DNA from: Ceriagrion tenellum
Taxonomy: Eukaryota; Arthropoda; Insecta; Odonata; Coenagrionidae
Length of the DNA stretch: 64,000 nucleotides
Direction: 5' to 3'
NCBI GenBank assembly: GCA_963169105.1
Contig: OY720639.1
Location: forward strand, 49,767,848-49,831,847
The notes beneath the pieces are model-generated. The model did no database searches, was not told the DNA's origin, and was given only the letters and a program-made list of their open reading frames with translations. Shown piece by piece: positions 1-12,597 of the stretch. Position 1 is the first letter of the stretch. Every line of letters starts with the position of its first letter. The position numbers and the translations under genes are program-made.

Positions 1-640
1 ATAGCCTGTACCATAGATTACTTATCATATAGTTTCAATTCTCTGTTTTTGATTACACTCTCAGATTGTGTTCACTTTCAGTAAGTAGACAGAGAAATGT
101 ATTAAATAGTTACATTTTTTAAATGGACACAACTAATGACCACCACCATTTACCCTTATTCCGTTTGCATGGCATGAAAAACTGAAATGCTGTAGATGGA
201 ATCAGTGGATGCGAAATTAATTAGTATTTATCGATTTCAGGCCTTATTCCTTGGCCAGAGGAGAAACTCAAGCGACGACCTCTGGAAGTACGAGCCTATC
301 AGATAAATCGTCTATCCCCATCAACTATTTATATTCCTACTACCGCATAAGTGGATATTACAGCCCCCTAACCTTGAGGTCCATAATACCTTGACTACAT
401 AAAAATGTTTACTTTTATGATCGCCAAAGGTAAAATTTGAGGGTTTTTTTATACATAAAGCAGCCATATGGTTTTTAGAGCATTGCTAAGGCCTCCACTG
501 AATAAGGTATCATTTTAGGCAGCTTGAACAATGTTCTCAGGGTTGTTCATAGAAGCAGTCGAAGACACTTCACCTCGATAGGTCTAGGTCGCGTCAATAA
601 CATTTAATAGATTAATTTTATGCCCGCTAAATACTCGACC
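1..640. other. AT-rich non-coding DNA
   Basis: No gene, repeat or structured element is recognisable. Frames are short and closed in all six readings. Confidence 0.6.
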
Positions 641-1300
641 CCAGACCCACTAACAAGAAGAGTGAGGAAGAGGCCAGAACTCCCGAAAACGAGCAGTTTG
701 CGATGGCTGAGGGACAGTGGAAACAGAGAAATGCATTAGGGTGCCGGGATTTGAAGAGGTTTCTGGCTGAAAGGGAGGGGAGCAAAGGGCTCCTAAGGGA
801 GAAGTAGGGAAGCCCATGGGAAGAGCGTGGTCGCTGAGGAAAGTAGGTCGGCGGTTTTTAAGAGGACTGATAAGAGGAGGAACTGGGGAGGCGGTGGTTG
901 GCGGCGTTCTTATATCCACTCCTCCCTTCTCTCGATCTCCATTTTTCCCCCGTGGCGACTTTCTTCTACCATTCCACCCCTTGAAGGAGAGGAGGGGGGC
1001 TAGCGCACCCCTCCCTCCCCCCACCCACACCGCTTCGCTCCCCCCTGGAATACCTGTTTTTGCTGGCGGGGCTAATTAAAGTTTCTCTCGCTCCCGTCCC
1101 CGCCTACTCCTCCCGAAAACTTCCTCCCCGCTTTCCTCCTTAAATTCCTTCTCCACCCCCCAATGACTCCTCCGACTCTCCCTCGCAAAACCCCACACCC
1201 TAATCGCTCTCAGTCCTTCTCTCTTTCTCCCCCTTACTCGGTCAGAAAAAACCCTGTCCCCTTTCCGATCCCTGCAATCTTCCCATACCAAGCCGCTGTG
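641..1300. repeat. GC-rich tract that switches from purine-rich to pyrimidine-rich
   Basis: The + strand is strongly purine-rich (GAGG/GGAAG runs) from about 650 to 900, then strongly pyrimidine-rich (CTCC/TTCTC runs) from about 910 to 1290. The switch lies near the GGCGG-rich segment at 890-905. Short open frames occur on both strands here but are side effects of the biased composition: they are proline/serine/arginine-rich, overlap antiparallel and match no domain. Such tracts can adopt non-B DNA or bind GAGA-type factors, but the sequence itself shows only the bias. Confidence 0.5.
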
Positions 1301-2080
1301 CCCCATGGTTGCCAAGTTGAGATTTCGGTGCAGGATTTGGAGGCAATTCCTCTTTTCGGATAGAATGGGTGGCCGAAGGAGTAAACGGTTAATGCTTTTT
1401 AATTAATGACGGAATTTATATCCAAGTGAGTTTGGTATAATACCTTAATGTAACATTGTGAGGAATCTACATACAGGTCTCATTCCCATACTTACTCTAC
1501 TGCCTCATAGTTGCTAAGTTGCGATTTCGGTCCAGGATTTTGCGACGTTTCCTCTTCCCAGGTAGATTACTCAATTTCCATTGAAGGAAGAAATGCTTTA
1601 TATTCCTGATTTATTATGAAGTTTATCTATGGCCTGAGTGAGCGTGGAATAATGCATATATGTAATACTGTGAAAAATTAAAGTCATTCTCATTCTCTCA
1701 CTCCCATTCTGTGCCATAGATGCAAAGTTGCGATTTAGGTGCTAGATTTAATGATATTCCTCTTCCGGGTGGAATGTTTGTCACTGGGGAGAAAGTTGAA
1801 ATTTTTGAATTCATCATTGTCGTTGCATTCATCCGTTTAAGGCAGGAATGGGTGTGATAAAATGTGTGATTGTTTAAAAATCGGGGGTTAAAATTGCATC
1901 GTGTACCTACCAATTGATTTATTTAACGCTCTTTAACCTAATGCTATGTTGAACTAGGAAGGTTACTCATGCACAAGGAATACCTCCCTCCAGCTCTATA
2001 CGATATGGTTGCCAAGTTGTGTTTTGGGACAGGAATCGGTGATTTCCCCCTTTCCTGGGTGGTCATGGAAAGGAATTATT
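1301..2080 (+). repeat. Degenerate tandem repeat, four copies of a ~200-285 bp unit
   Basis: A core of about 75 bp recurs four times in direct orientation, starting near 1303, 1505, 1713 and 2003. Each copy reads roughly ATGGTTGCCAAGTTG, then a GATTTCGGT-like block, then an AGGATTT-like block, then a TTCCTCTTCC-GGGTGG-like block. Spacings are about 202, 208 and 290 bp, so the last interval has gained sequence. The DNA before each core is also similar (a CCCAT...CT.TG-like lead-in), which suggests that the whole unit was duplicated and not only the core. Copies are perhaps 65-75% alike by eye. I do not recognise the family. It could be an old satellite-like duplication or an array of shared protein-binding sites. 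Confidence 0.6.
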
Positions 2081-3747
2081 AATATTACTAATTCTTTATT
2101 TTGGCTGTAATCCTTAGTTCTAGACACCAAAGAGGTAGTAAAAGCATGAGATAATACATTTTTGTGGTCCTCTCGAGCCAACTTTGATAAGATAGGTACC
2201 ATGTGAAAAAATTACGCCAATAGATAGCGTTATTAAGGCGTATGTTTCGAGTTGGTGAGTCATTTGGGCTAGGCGATATTGACAGCTGAGGTATTTTGCA
2301 CTGAAAAGAGTTAGTGAGTGGCTCGACAAATGAAAAAAATCGGAAATGGAGGATTGATGGTCGGAAATCCGACTTCTGCATTAGTTTCTTCTAAACTGCA
2401 GGCGGCAAGAGGTATCACAGTAAAACCATCAGATGGATTGAGTACTGTGCTTAAAAAGCCATAACAACTGTCCTCAAGAAGGGATCGTTATTTCATTGAA
2501 AAATCTCTGACGAGATACGAAACCGGGGCTTCGGGATGGTAAGCCAGAGTGATGCGGAAGGACGATTTGCGTAACTGTAATTGCACATTAATTGCTTTTT
2601 CTTCATCAATGACGTTCATTAACTCAGCGTGCTTCCTTAAGTAATGCACGGCATGGAGATCAACGTCCCTTAACTTCCCAAATGTTCTCCCTTTCTATAG
2701 AACCCTGAAGTCATTGTCCCGTCATACCACCTTTGTCCTTCTATTTTTATCTTGTCTTTCTTCTGTCCACCATTTATATCTTCATGTGTCCTAGCCTCAA
2801 TTTAAGTGACTACATATAGGGTCATCCAATTTTTATATAAATACCATAATTTTACCGAAATCCAGCGCTATCCTTGTGTTTAAGTCTAGGTCAAGCATGT
2901 TTGCAGCTCTTCATCAAGGGGACAATCAAGATTTATTTTTTTGGATACTGCGTTTGATTCAGCCGTCGTCCATGTAATATCCTGGCTACTGAAATGTTTT
3001 CCTTCACTTTTAACATTTGTCAAACGGAGAGATCGTTGACCTTGTCAAGTAATATTTTACGATGCTTTTAGGGACGTTAGTCCACTTATTCAAATGGCTG
3101 TTACATTTCCTGCATCATTCGCGATTGGTAATGAATATTTTCCCTTTGTGTATCGAGTATTCAGATGAAAAAAACTAACTTGAAAAATGCAGTTCCAACT
3201 ACGGATGGGATTTTAATCTCGCCAAAATTAACACTGATGACTTTAATTAATTCATTTAATTGGGCTGATTATTCGAGACACGCCAGGATTATTGAATTTC
3301 CTCTAATGCATATTAATCTGATAACGAAACAACCTACTGTTGTTCCCTCGCCGAGTGCTTGCTATAATAACTCATTAATTTCTTCCCCACTCTCGTTACA
3401 ACCTGTTTTGCCGTATTCGTTAATCCAATTGCACCGTTGTGACGTCCTTTTAAAATAAAATTAATGTTTCAAAAACATTTTGCTTCTAAATTCAAGGATC
3501 ACATCATTAAGAGTTATAAAATGTAATCTTCATCTTTACATCTATAATAATGAATTCACGTTAATTTAGAGATCAAATTCTCGTTAGCCGCAATATTCTG
3601 ACCTGTTTTATTTTAGTTGAAAGCACTCATTTAAATTACCCTTGCCTTGTTTTATCCGCCCCGTTAATTTAACTTGGCTTATTTCACATTATGTACCGTG
3701 ATTTCCTGCTAAATAAAGGCTCCATAAATCGGTTGTAGATTTGAACA
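2081..3747. other. Non-coding DNA, no gene seen
   Basis: Unique-looking AT-rich sequence. A run of TAAT-type homeodomain-like words lies at about 3243-3262 (TTAATTAATTCATTTAATTG), but such words are common in AT-rich DNA. The open frame at 3165-3458 (97 codons) has no recognisable domain and no supporting splice or start context. Confidence 0.5.
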
Positions 3748-3801
3748 GACAATAATCTCTGTGATTTCAAATCAAATGATTTAAATTCACAGATGATTGT
3801 C
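3748..3801. other. Imperfect short hairpin
   Basis: GACAATAATCTCTGTGATTT is followed, after a few bases, by its imperfect reverse complement ending in CACAGATGATTGTC. The stem is about 25 bp with a 2-nt bulge and a few mismatches. The size suits a small-RNA precursor, but I do not recognise a known miRNA seed and the stem is imperfect. Confidence 0.35.
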
Positions 3802-5399
3802 CATTACTGCCGTTCAATTGTCTTTCAGGTATGTTTGAACTAATTAAAACCTACTTTTTCCCCTAATTTCACGCAATGTGTCATTATTCTATATGCTTGC
3901 TAACCGAGCAACTGCCCCAATCAAAATACCATCGTTAAAATTCGCATGCAAATATAAGTAAAATGCCTGAATAGAGTAACTTGCATGATGAGAAGAATGG
4001 CCACATGTGATGTGAAGAATTCGAACCCCTGGGTAGCGGAATTATATCGTGAATGTTGCTTTTCAGTGACGGTGGGCCTTACCCTCAACTTGATTGCTTA
4101 GGGAGGCGCATGTTAAGCGACATTAATGTTAGAGAAGAAATCCTGACATTCTGCGTCCAACATTAGTGACTCAAATCCAATTATTAGAGCTTAAGAGTTT
4201 TTTTCTTTGGTGGAGACTTGGAGAGAGAGCTGCGCTAACGGGCCTCTTAAACAGTTGTGTGTGAGAGGCATGTGGGCAGACAATGATAGCTATACGATGT
4301 TGGCCTTACTGACGATTATCTCCATCTTTTCTTCAAATCAATCATGCTACAACAACCAAGCGGAGTAAGTTGGTTATTTCGTGGGCTTCTCCATTAAAGC
4401 TCTCTCATACATATATTCATTGGCCAAATGTTTGAACAAAACGTTATCTGCAGTTGAGTGCAAGCAATACCTGGGTATGTGATATTACAAGCCGTTTTGC
4501 AAGGTACAATGCTGGGCTGAGGAAGAATAGGCCTTTGGGATGTAATAAAGTGAGTTATGAAATACTCGAATCGATGAGGAGAATCGTAGATAGCAGCGGT
4601 GTGCTTCCTGAAAGTGTAATGAAAGAGTTACAAGGACACATCATAGCCTACTAATGCCGCTAGAATACTAAGTGTTAATATTTAAGGAGTAATCAGAGTA
4701 AAATTTCGTTTCGGGTTTTCCTAATTATAAGATTATGTCCTATAGTCCGAAGGTCTTAAGTCTAGGTCATTATTCTAGGATACTCTTTCTCTGCTAGAGC
4801 ATTTATAGATTAGTTGCCGTGGCAGGCTTGGGAATATCCTGAATCATTATAACAATTAACTTCTTAGTTTTAGCAATACATTTGTTAGTTTCTGACCGGT
4901 ATTCAGATTTCAGGACATAGTGTCACCTTAGTGATGAAAGTCTCGGCACCTAAGAAACATGTATCTTACGAAAGCGTAGTTATTATAGTGATTCATTATC
5001 AATTAAATTTAACCTAGTTAAGCCTGAACATATTAGGTTCATTGGCTATACTAAGAGATATCTCCTTGAAATATGACGTTTTTTGCTAGGTTTAAAAACT
5101 ACTGAAACCAAATTCTCTCTTTTTTTAACGTCCCATCTCAGCGATATGGATCGAGGTATATTCTTAAAAAAAACGGTACGCTTAAGGAACCTGGCGGGGA
5201 CCTATCGATCGTCGAGTCCCCTCGCCAACGCTCACCGCTTTAAGTCTCTCCCCCTTACTAAATACTTCCCGATCCACCTCTTAAGGGATTCTCAGCCATG
5301 TCCCCTTCTTGCCACCCCCTCCTCCTTCTCCGTAAGCGTCTGCTTTTCACTCTTATTCCATCTCTCTCTCCCTCTCTCTTTGTGCTTATCCTGTCTCCA
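3802..5399. other. Non-coding DNA, no gene seen
   Basis: The 66-codon frame at 4454-4654 is the only open frame of note. It is not low-complexity but matches no family I know and lacks clear splice sites. From about 5200 to 5400 the + strand becomes pyrimidine-rich (CTCTCTCCCTCTCTC), a simple-sequence tract. Confidence 0.5.
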
Positions 5400-5705
5400 C
5401 AGTCCCCATCTCCCTCCGCTGGCTATGCGATGCACAAATTTCAATATCTCTTTGGGTTGTAAATTTTTTATCGAAAAATACGCGATGTCTCGTACTGCGT
5501 TATGTACATCGCATGTATCGCTTTGTGATCGATTTACGCGGCGTATCCCATTGCATCACATCATGTATCGTATTTAATCGCATATGTCATTACACTAAAC
5601 TCCGCACTGAATTGATCTTGCCATTGCATCATATTACGTTGCATTATATCGTATATCATCACTTATCACATGACAGCACAATGCGATGTATCCCACATCC
5701 GAGAC
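5400..5705. repeat. Degenerate ATCGCAT/ATGCGAT word cluster, copy A
   Basis: Words related to GCATCGCATGTATCG and its complement recur many times here: GCGATGCAC, CGCGATGTC, ATCGCATGTATCG, GTATCGTATTTAATCGCAT, TGCGATGTATCC. The same vocabulary returns at 61.8-62.0 and 63.5-63.6 kb and is scarce in between. No fixed period is visible, so this looks like a decayed satellite or the remains of an inverted-repeat element. The open frames that cross it are not convincing genes. Confidence 0.4.
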
Positions 5706-6230
5706 GACAGAAATAGAAAAGACTTTCTTGAGACGAAGTTCGCGGGACTCTAGGTTAAAAAAACTAAACGTTGATATATATCTCTACGGTTCAAAAATGT
5801 AAGTATCCAATCCAAGAGTTATTTCATCTCTGGTGTGGTTTTTTGCCTGAAGTAAAAAGTCTACAATTTTGTCACCCACCACAAAAGTATTACCTCTGGA
5901 TCCCTTATAACTTACTTGAAATAAGACTAATTGGAATGATTATTCAATAAATTTTAATTTGAATTTAAGTTTATGAGTACATTTACACCAATTTAAATTA
6001 AATTTACGCATTTTCACTGGAAAGAAATCTCGCAATCATTCCCAATACCAGATGGTATTGAGTTCCACTCCCTTCTGACCTTTTGAACGTGTTACGGTAA
6101 ACAGTTGTTCTGTTCTGTGCCTGGGAAGTTAGAAATAATCACGTGGTATAAGGGTGATTCTCTGTTTTATAATAACCGGAAATAAATAAATGCATTTTCG
6201 ACAATTTTCATCCCAGTGAGAGATCTCTGG
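5706..6230. other. AT-rich non-coding DNA
   Basis: Nothing recognisable. An AT-rich stretch of short TTTAAATT-like words lies at 5940-6010. Confidence 0.5.
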
Positions 6231-6960
6231 GATATCTCGCAAATCGCGGTCGAAGCGTCGCAACACGACTCGGCGCCACTATTACGAATCTCCCGGCTCG
6301 GTCAACTTCTTCCTTCATTCTCTCCGCCAACTCCTCAGAAATCTGCTTGAGGGAGGGTGAATCGAGCGCTTAACAGAAGCGGCGCTGGTGCAGAATTGTG
6401 GAGGAAGAGAGGGAGAGAGCGGGTGTGGAGTTAAAGTAAAAAAGAAGTTACGAGAGTTTTAATGGGTTCCTGTTTTCTCGGATTCTTTCTTTTTTCTCCC
6501 TTCTCCCTTTTCCCCTTCGCCCCTCTCGGGAATTTTCAATCGCCCATGGTTGGGGAAGAATGAAAGGAAGTGGAAGAAATTCTCCTTTTCTTTTCCGTTT
6601 ATGTAGGGGACTTGGTGTATTCGGGGAGGGAGGGGTGGGTGGAGGCAGGGAGACGTATGGACCTGTATCACTCCCAACTCCCCTGATTCTTCAACTCCGT
6701 TCGGCTAATCCCTCGTTCATCTCCCGCTATCCTCAGACCACTTTTCTCGTTGTAATTACCCCAATCTCCTCTCGGAAATGAAATCTTAAGTCGCCATTTT
6801 CGCGTGCCAAGGAAATGAATGAAATGGACGTCAGCAACTTTTGAGTCTTCGGGATTAGGAACGGGGCGAGGTGGACGGTTTTCATTGTCTCCTCTCTGTC
6901 TCCGTTTTTTCTCGTACTCGACTTTCCTTTTGTCTCAATCACGTTGAATTCGAAGCGGAA
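6231..6960. repeat. GC-rich island with alternating purine and pyrimidine runs
   Basis: The 5' part (6236-6310) is CpG-rich, with GGTCGAAGCGTCG and CTCGGCGCC. Purine-rich runs follow (6350-6425 and 6555-6660), split by a pyrimidine run at about 6480-6530 (TTCTTTTTTCTCCCTTCTCC). Overlapping short frames on both strands are compositional. It could be a regulatory island, but no promoter or coding signal is decisive. Confidence 0.4.
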
Positions 6961-9900
6961 TTCTCGGATGGTCCTCCTTTAAGGGGACTCCGTGTCCACT
7001 GCGTAGTTAAAGAATATAAGGAATTCTACAAATTCATTCTGCCGTTAAAGAAATTGGATCTAGATATCACTGCTCACCAAATTCAATGAATTCAACCCAA
7101 GGTTACCGGATCTACTTTTTGTAATTTCATTATATGGAAAATATTAAAACACTTTGTATTCCAGCACGGTAGACCACCGAAGTTTCAATGCCGCTGGAGC
7201 AGCTGATAGCCTTTATTATAACGTAAGAGTAGATTCAGTTGACTCTGCTGACGAATGATTAAACTGTCGACCGGAAATTCTAAGTCATCATCCAGCAAAG
7301 AGAGTTAAATTCACCATGAAAAAAGTATGTGATTTGACGCTGAATTTCAGTGGGCGTTCATACAAGAATGCTTTTTTCATCACCAGTCAAAACTGCCACC
7401 GAAATACGAATTGATATAAGAAGAATTGGTGGCGAAAACTCCTTAACACTACTCACCGACTGTTAATCGATTTGAGTTCGAATCCGGGTGAATTCGAAAG
7501 ATTTTTGAAGGTGTATTAACACCCTCTTTGGCATTTATCTTTTCATCTGCGCGAGAAACTGCGTACTATATAATTTGAGTAATCGCAATGATTATAAATT
7601 GGCAGTTTTACGTAATGTATTCCATTGAGTTTGGCATTTGTATATTTCTGTGCCCGCATTCTCATAATTTCTGTCCATCATACTGCGCAATTAATTCTTC
7701 TCGTAAAATGGCCTCAAGGACAAGATGACATGTTTGAAGCAATACATGAATATAAATAAGCGAAGGAAGTACACTTGAAGAGGACAATTTGGGGATTACA
7801 ATGGAATATACCTGTTACCTAGGCCTTCCGCTATAAGTCTAGTTCTTTTAACTGTGCCCTCCACGAGAGGGAAAAGCGTAAGGGATGTGTGCGCGGGTAA
7901 GTTTTTGTTACTTAAATTTTTTAACGTCACGGATATATATCTATCGTTGCTTAATGAATGAGTGATGCATAGGATTTGCCTCCATTTGTAACAGTGGCCA
8001 AATGAGTTGTTCTACTAGATGGCACATTTACCGTCCCAGTTCAAAAGCGTTAATCATTGCCGATGGTGTTCTCTTAGCATTAGCATGCGCGCAATAAAGC
8101 CTTTTTGTTTCGCATGATTAGCCATTTAATCGAACATACTCTGTTTTTCCATCTCTCTTATGATGATTAATACAGCCATGGCAGTCTCCCAAATCCATCG
8201 GAAATTGCTAAATTAAGTTTCATATCATAATTTTTGCACCCGGTGAATAAATTAGCATCTAAATTTCGCTCATTAGGCTTGAGATAACTTATCATTGTGA
8301 TGCAATTGAAGTACGGAACATCAACATGGTAGATATTTCAAACGAGTAACACTGGGACAGGTTGTTATAGATAACCTGGAAAACTGTAAATCAGAGTAGA
8401 AGGATGTATTTTTGTTTATCCACTAGTTATACAGTTTTGTGTCTTTTCGCTGTCATGAGGAGTATGAAATATATTAAAACAAACGTTTTAAATATTGTTG
8501 CCGCATAAGTAGGAAGGGGGTGGAGAGGTTTAATCCTTGGAAACTGGGACAGCATGTATTTGCCGTGATAGGCGTCGAGCAAAATCCCCTTCTGTTTTTG
8601 TAGGCAATTAGCAAAAGGCAGCATTAATGCATATGTGCACGTTGGGAATTGCGTCGGGAAATACTAAGCCCCCCTGCATTAACATTGTGCAATGCATTTG
8701 TTTCCCTTGCCTATCTCGTGTGGAAACAGAGGAGATCGGACGATATGAACCAATCAATCAGTGAAGCCTATTATGGCTTCCCTGTTGTTTTTCTCTAATA
8801 CCCCGCTTCGGCAGCGGGAAACCGAAAAACATCCTGTTAGCAATTCAGGTCACTGTGCTAAGTTCTATCCTTGAAATCGGTCAGAGCCGTTCGATTTTGT
8901 CATCTTTGCCACTAAGGGGTGACCTTAGAAAAATTATGCGCATCCGCGTTCACCTCGTACTCGGGTCTTCCCTTGAAGAAGGACAAGGTCTCTCTGTTCG
9001 TCCCTTGAGACTCGTGTCCTCAAAGTTTTCCACTGTAACTGCGGCTAGGCGGAGTACTATCAAAGGAATGATTTCAAATTAATTGTGAAATATTGATGAT
9101 TTCTAACTAATATCATGCGAACTGCCTGTCATGCGTCTCAATGTGTATTTAATTTGGAGTTAGGGTATTTCTGAGTAATGGGTGAGACGAGAAATGATGG
9201 AGTAATAGGCTGCGTGGAGAGAAAAAATGAGATTGCTAGAGAATTGAAGGTTTAGGGAAAAAGTCAGTGGCAATCGCCTTCGGAATGTTTCAGGGTCAGT
9301 GAGGGTGAATCTACCGTTGAAGAGCAGGTTTTGGGGAGAAAAACCCTTGAGAGAACCTACGGATAATCTAAGGGTCCCTGATTCCATATTCTCCCGCATG
9401 CTTTCATCTTCATGGTGTCATATTCTTCGCGAGTGAGGGCCAACAAGTTTTGCTAACTCTGTATTTAGCTTCGCAGCCGCTTCAATTTCACTTCTGGCAA
9501 CTAACTCTGCTACAGATTTTGCAGAAGGATTTCCACTTGTAACATTAATGCCCCCTAGAAGTTTACACAATCTCCTGCATTGCGTGAGGTCGCATAAAGG
9601 CATTGCGCAATGCAGCAAGATGTACGTATAACTTTAAAACACATGGAGTATACCTTAATAAAATACCTTTATTTTCCAAATACTAATTTCAGAACGCATG
9701 GAAGTTGGTGAAATTTTGAATTCAGCATTAATTTCCTTTAATCGATCGGTCAAATCAAGTCCCAACGGTCCTCAAGCCCACTCATGCAGAAGCATCAAGT
9801 CCCAGGAGTATTATTGTGTAATGAGTTACAGCGCTACTAGAAGTGTTCCATTGGTACGATTGCAGAACTGCGATGAGTTAACCACCACTGAGGTTTGGAT

Positions 9901-12440
9901 AATATAGGCAAAAGGATTTTATGTTCCAACCTCGGGATATTACACTGAAAGGCTCTTAAACGAGAATTTTTAAACTAATTTTACTATGAAAAACTATGGA
10001 CATTATCATGTTTATTTCATAGAACCATGGACTACGCCTAAAACCTATTTAAAATATTATGACTAACGTCCGCAAATTTTAATTTTCAGTCATTCTCTCT
10101 AAAGTGCTATAGATAAATACAATAGCGAGACTTATCTCAATAAACATCTACAAACACCGTTAAAGTAAACTTAAAAAAGCAGCTTTAGACAATCAAGCCT
10201 CGAAATACTACGAGTCAGCCATAGTAACCCTTTTCTAGACCAAGCCCAACCTTGTACTCCTTTTAAGGCTAAATTCAACACTAACCACTCACCAGGAAAT
10301 AACCGAAGTACTTTATGAATGATCAAGGATTTGAATACACTCATATAGGCTTTATATTGTGTTCCTTAAGCTCACGGATGCTATTAACGTATCTTTAGAG
10401 AAAGCCTTACAAGACCAGTCGGAAACCCTCAATGGGATAACGTGGACGTGAGCAGCCATCCGCACAACCAAATGGCCTTTAACAGATGTTTTTGCGGCGG
10501 CTGTCCTATATTTTTTAGGAATATATCGAAGGTTTCTCGGATATGATCATTAGGAGGCCTCGCAAATATTAAACGCTTAGCAGTCAGAGGGATCGGATGG
10601 GGACCTTGAAGCTTTTCTTAGTTGCATCACAATGAAACTGGCTGAGGGGAATTTGTCTGAGAGGCCAGACGTAGTCTTTTTTTCTCAAAGGGTACAAAAA
10701 AATGTTTGAACCGTCTGTGGGGAAACCTCGGGCACCATACGTGCTTCTGTAATGCGCCACCTGGCGCGTATAAGAGGAGTTTCTGGAGTTGGGGGAGTGG
10801 GGTGGGGAGGCACATGATTCAACGGCGTCTGTGCAATGAGAGAGAAGGGAATAGGAAGGGTCTCAAGGGAGGAGAAACAGTAAATATATACATTAGGAAA
10901 AGGGGAGGTGTACGTTTTCATTACGTGAGCTCAAGCAAATATTCCATCTTACCCTTAAGTACTGTTTATTTTCTCTATGCCTCGGCTTCATGAACGCTCT
11001 GCACTTCCTTGAATAAAACCCACGGTAGAAATGTTAATTTCCCACTTGATCCCGAGCCATGACTTTTTGATTCCATTTTAGATTCTATTAAACTAAATAT
11101 TTAACTTGTGCGCCGGGTAATTCCATACCAAATCTTTGGCGTCGCACCCGACAAGATTTTGTCATTCGACATTTTAATGAAATGTTAAAATTTAATGGTT
11201 TTGATAATTTGTATGGTAGATTAGGCAACGCTAAAAATTACTCTTAGGTACTTTGGTTAATGAATTAGCATTATTGGCTAAAAAATTAGCATAAAATAAG
11301 CATTATCTTCAGGCAAAATCACCTACCTAATTAAATAGCAATTACAACCAAACCTTCTAAATGCTACAAACGCAGAAAAGATAACATGCTCAACATCAAT
11401 TGAAGAAACTGTAATGAGAATGTTTCAGAAAGCTTCAGTGACATTTCTTCAGCCAAAGATACCAGCATTTTATGAATAGAATACTAGTAGCATAAAAATA
11501 CAAATTTCTTGGATAATTGGTTGTTTTTTCCATAAACATCCAAATTTTTTAACAACATTGACGTGAACTTTTAATGTAGCAAGTTCTATCCTTTCTTGCA
11601 GTAAACAACTTACAAATTCTTAATCAAATACGAAGTAATTATGAGTAACTATAATCTTTGATTGTATGAGTGTGGATGGAAAAAACCCTATTACATGTCC
11701 TAGATGATGTTTCTTTTGCCTGCCTATGAAAGTTCAGACCACGTCGAAAGAAATTTTAATTTAGAGTTCCATGATTTGAATTTTAAAGGCTTATGCATAC
11801 GTTAGAGAAAATTTTAATTTTCTGGACAGGAGCAATGACGAGTGTAATTATAAGACAGAAGCCTATATTAGCAGTCTTCATTTTAAATACCGCCGACATT
11901 ACCTCGGCCATTCTCATAAGTGATCATTTTCCTGGTTGGTTCTTTGGTAAAACAAATAGCCAGGTGCTTAACGAGAGGTGGAATCATCAACTTATCCCTC
12001 CAAGGTCTCGCTCTGCTCATGATACGTTTTGCTTTATTAGTTCTGTTATCGATGCATTAAAGCTGATTAGTAACTAGCAGATCAAGTCTTTGGTAACCAG
12101 CAGTTACACAGTGGAAGTACAGATACGGCATTATGAGTATTGGGTATCGAAAATATACGCAATATTGTGATGAACAATTTAAATGCTAAAAACTTCCTTT
12201 GTTTTCGGTAACATTAAGAGGATTTTGAGTATAATTATTCCTTATTTGTTCTATTACTGCTCAGGGTGAACATTTTATATAATTGCTGTTATTCCATTAT
12301 CCTTCCAAGAGTTGCACGGCTTCTTTTTCCCATCTCTTTCTTTAGTTCAGAGGACTACCTACCTCTCTTCATCGCATCCAAAACAACTACCTCCTCCCCT
12401 TACTCTTCCCCAACTGTCCACTCTGCAAAATGGTCTCTTC
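6961..12440. other. Long stretch without recognisable genes
   Basis: AT-rich, with no domain-bearing frame. Minor items: a Pol III B-box-like word AGTTCGAATCC at about 7475 without a good A box; a 6-bp stem-loop CCCGCT-TCGGC-AGCGGG near 8803-8819; a G-rich patch at 10780-10880; a 66-codon minus-strand frame at 9418-9618 with alanine-rich but unrecognised sequence. None supports a gene call. Confidence 0.5.
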
Positions 12441-12597
12441 AAGTTGAGTGCGGGTGTCACTCATGAGTGAATCACTGAGAAGAAGCGGGTGGCGGTCGAC
12501 TCCTATGAGTGGTGGCGATTAACCATTTAAATAGACACTATGATAATTTTAGGAGGTGAGTAATGACGACAATAACTTACTCGCACTCAATACGTTA
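12441..12597. repeat. Inverted repeat with an internal perfect palindrome
   Basis: TTGAGTGCG near 12444 is mirrored by CGCACTCAA near 12589, bracketing about 150 bp. Inside the left arm is a 14-bp perfect palindrome, TCACTCATGAGTGA (12457-12470). Related ATGAGTG and GGTGAGT words recur in between. It could be a short MITE-like element or a protein-binding palindrome. Arm similarity beyond 9 bp is poor. Confidence 0.35.

Noticed and set aside
4015..4035. AATTCGAACCCCTGGGTAGC as a minus-strand tRNA T-arm
   Set aside because: No A box at the right spacing and no acceptor stem.
5083..5577. 164-codon open frame, plus strand
   Set aside because: It crosses a CT simple tract and the ATCGCAT word cluster; its product is serine/leucine-rich and unrecognised.
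7430..7500. Possible tRNA or SINE from the B-box word GAGTTCGAATCC
   Set aside because: The A box is poor and no stems can be drawn.
8803..8819. GC stem-loop resembling a transcription terminator
   Set aside because: Bacterial-type terminators do not apply in this eukaryotic context, and there is no T run or adjacent gene.
9418..9618. Minus-strand 66-codon frame, alanine-rich
   Set aside because: No domain, splice or start context; could be chance.
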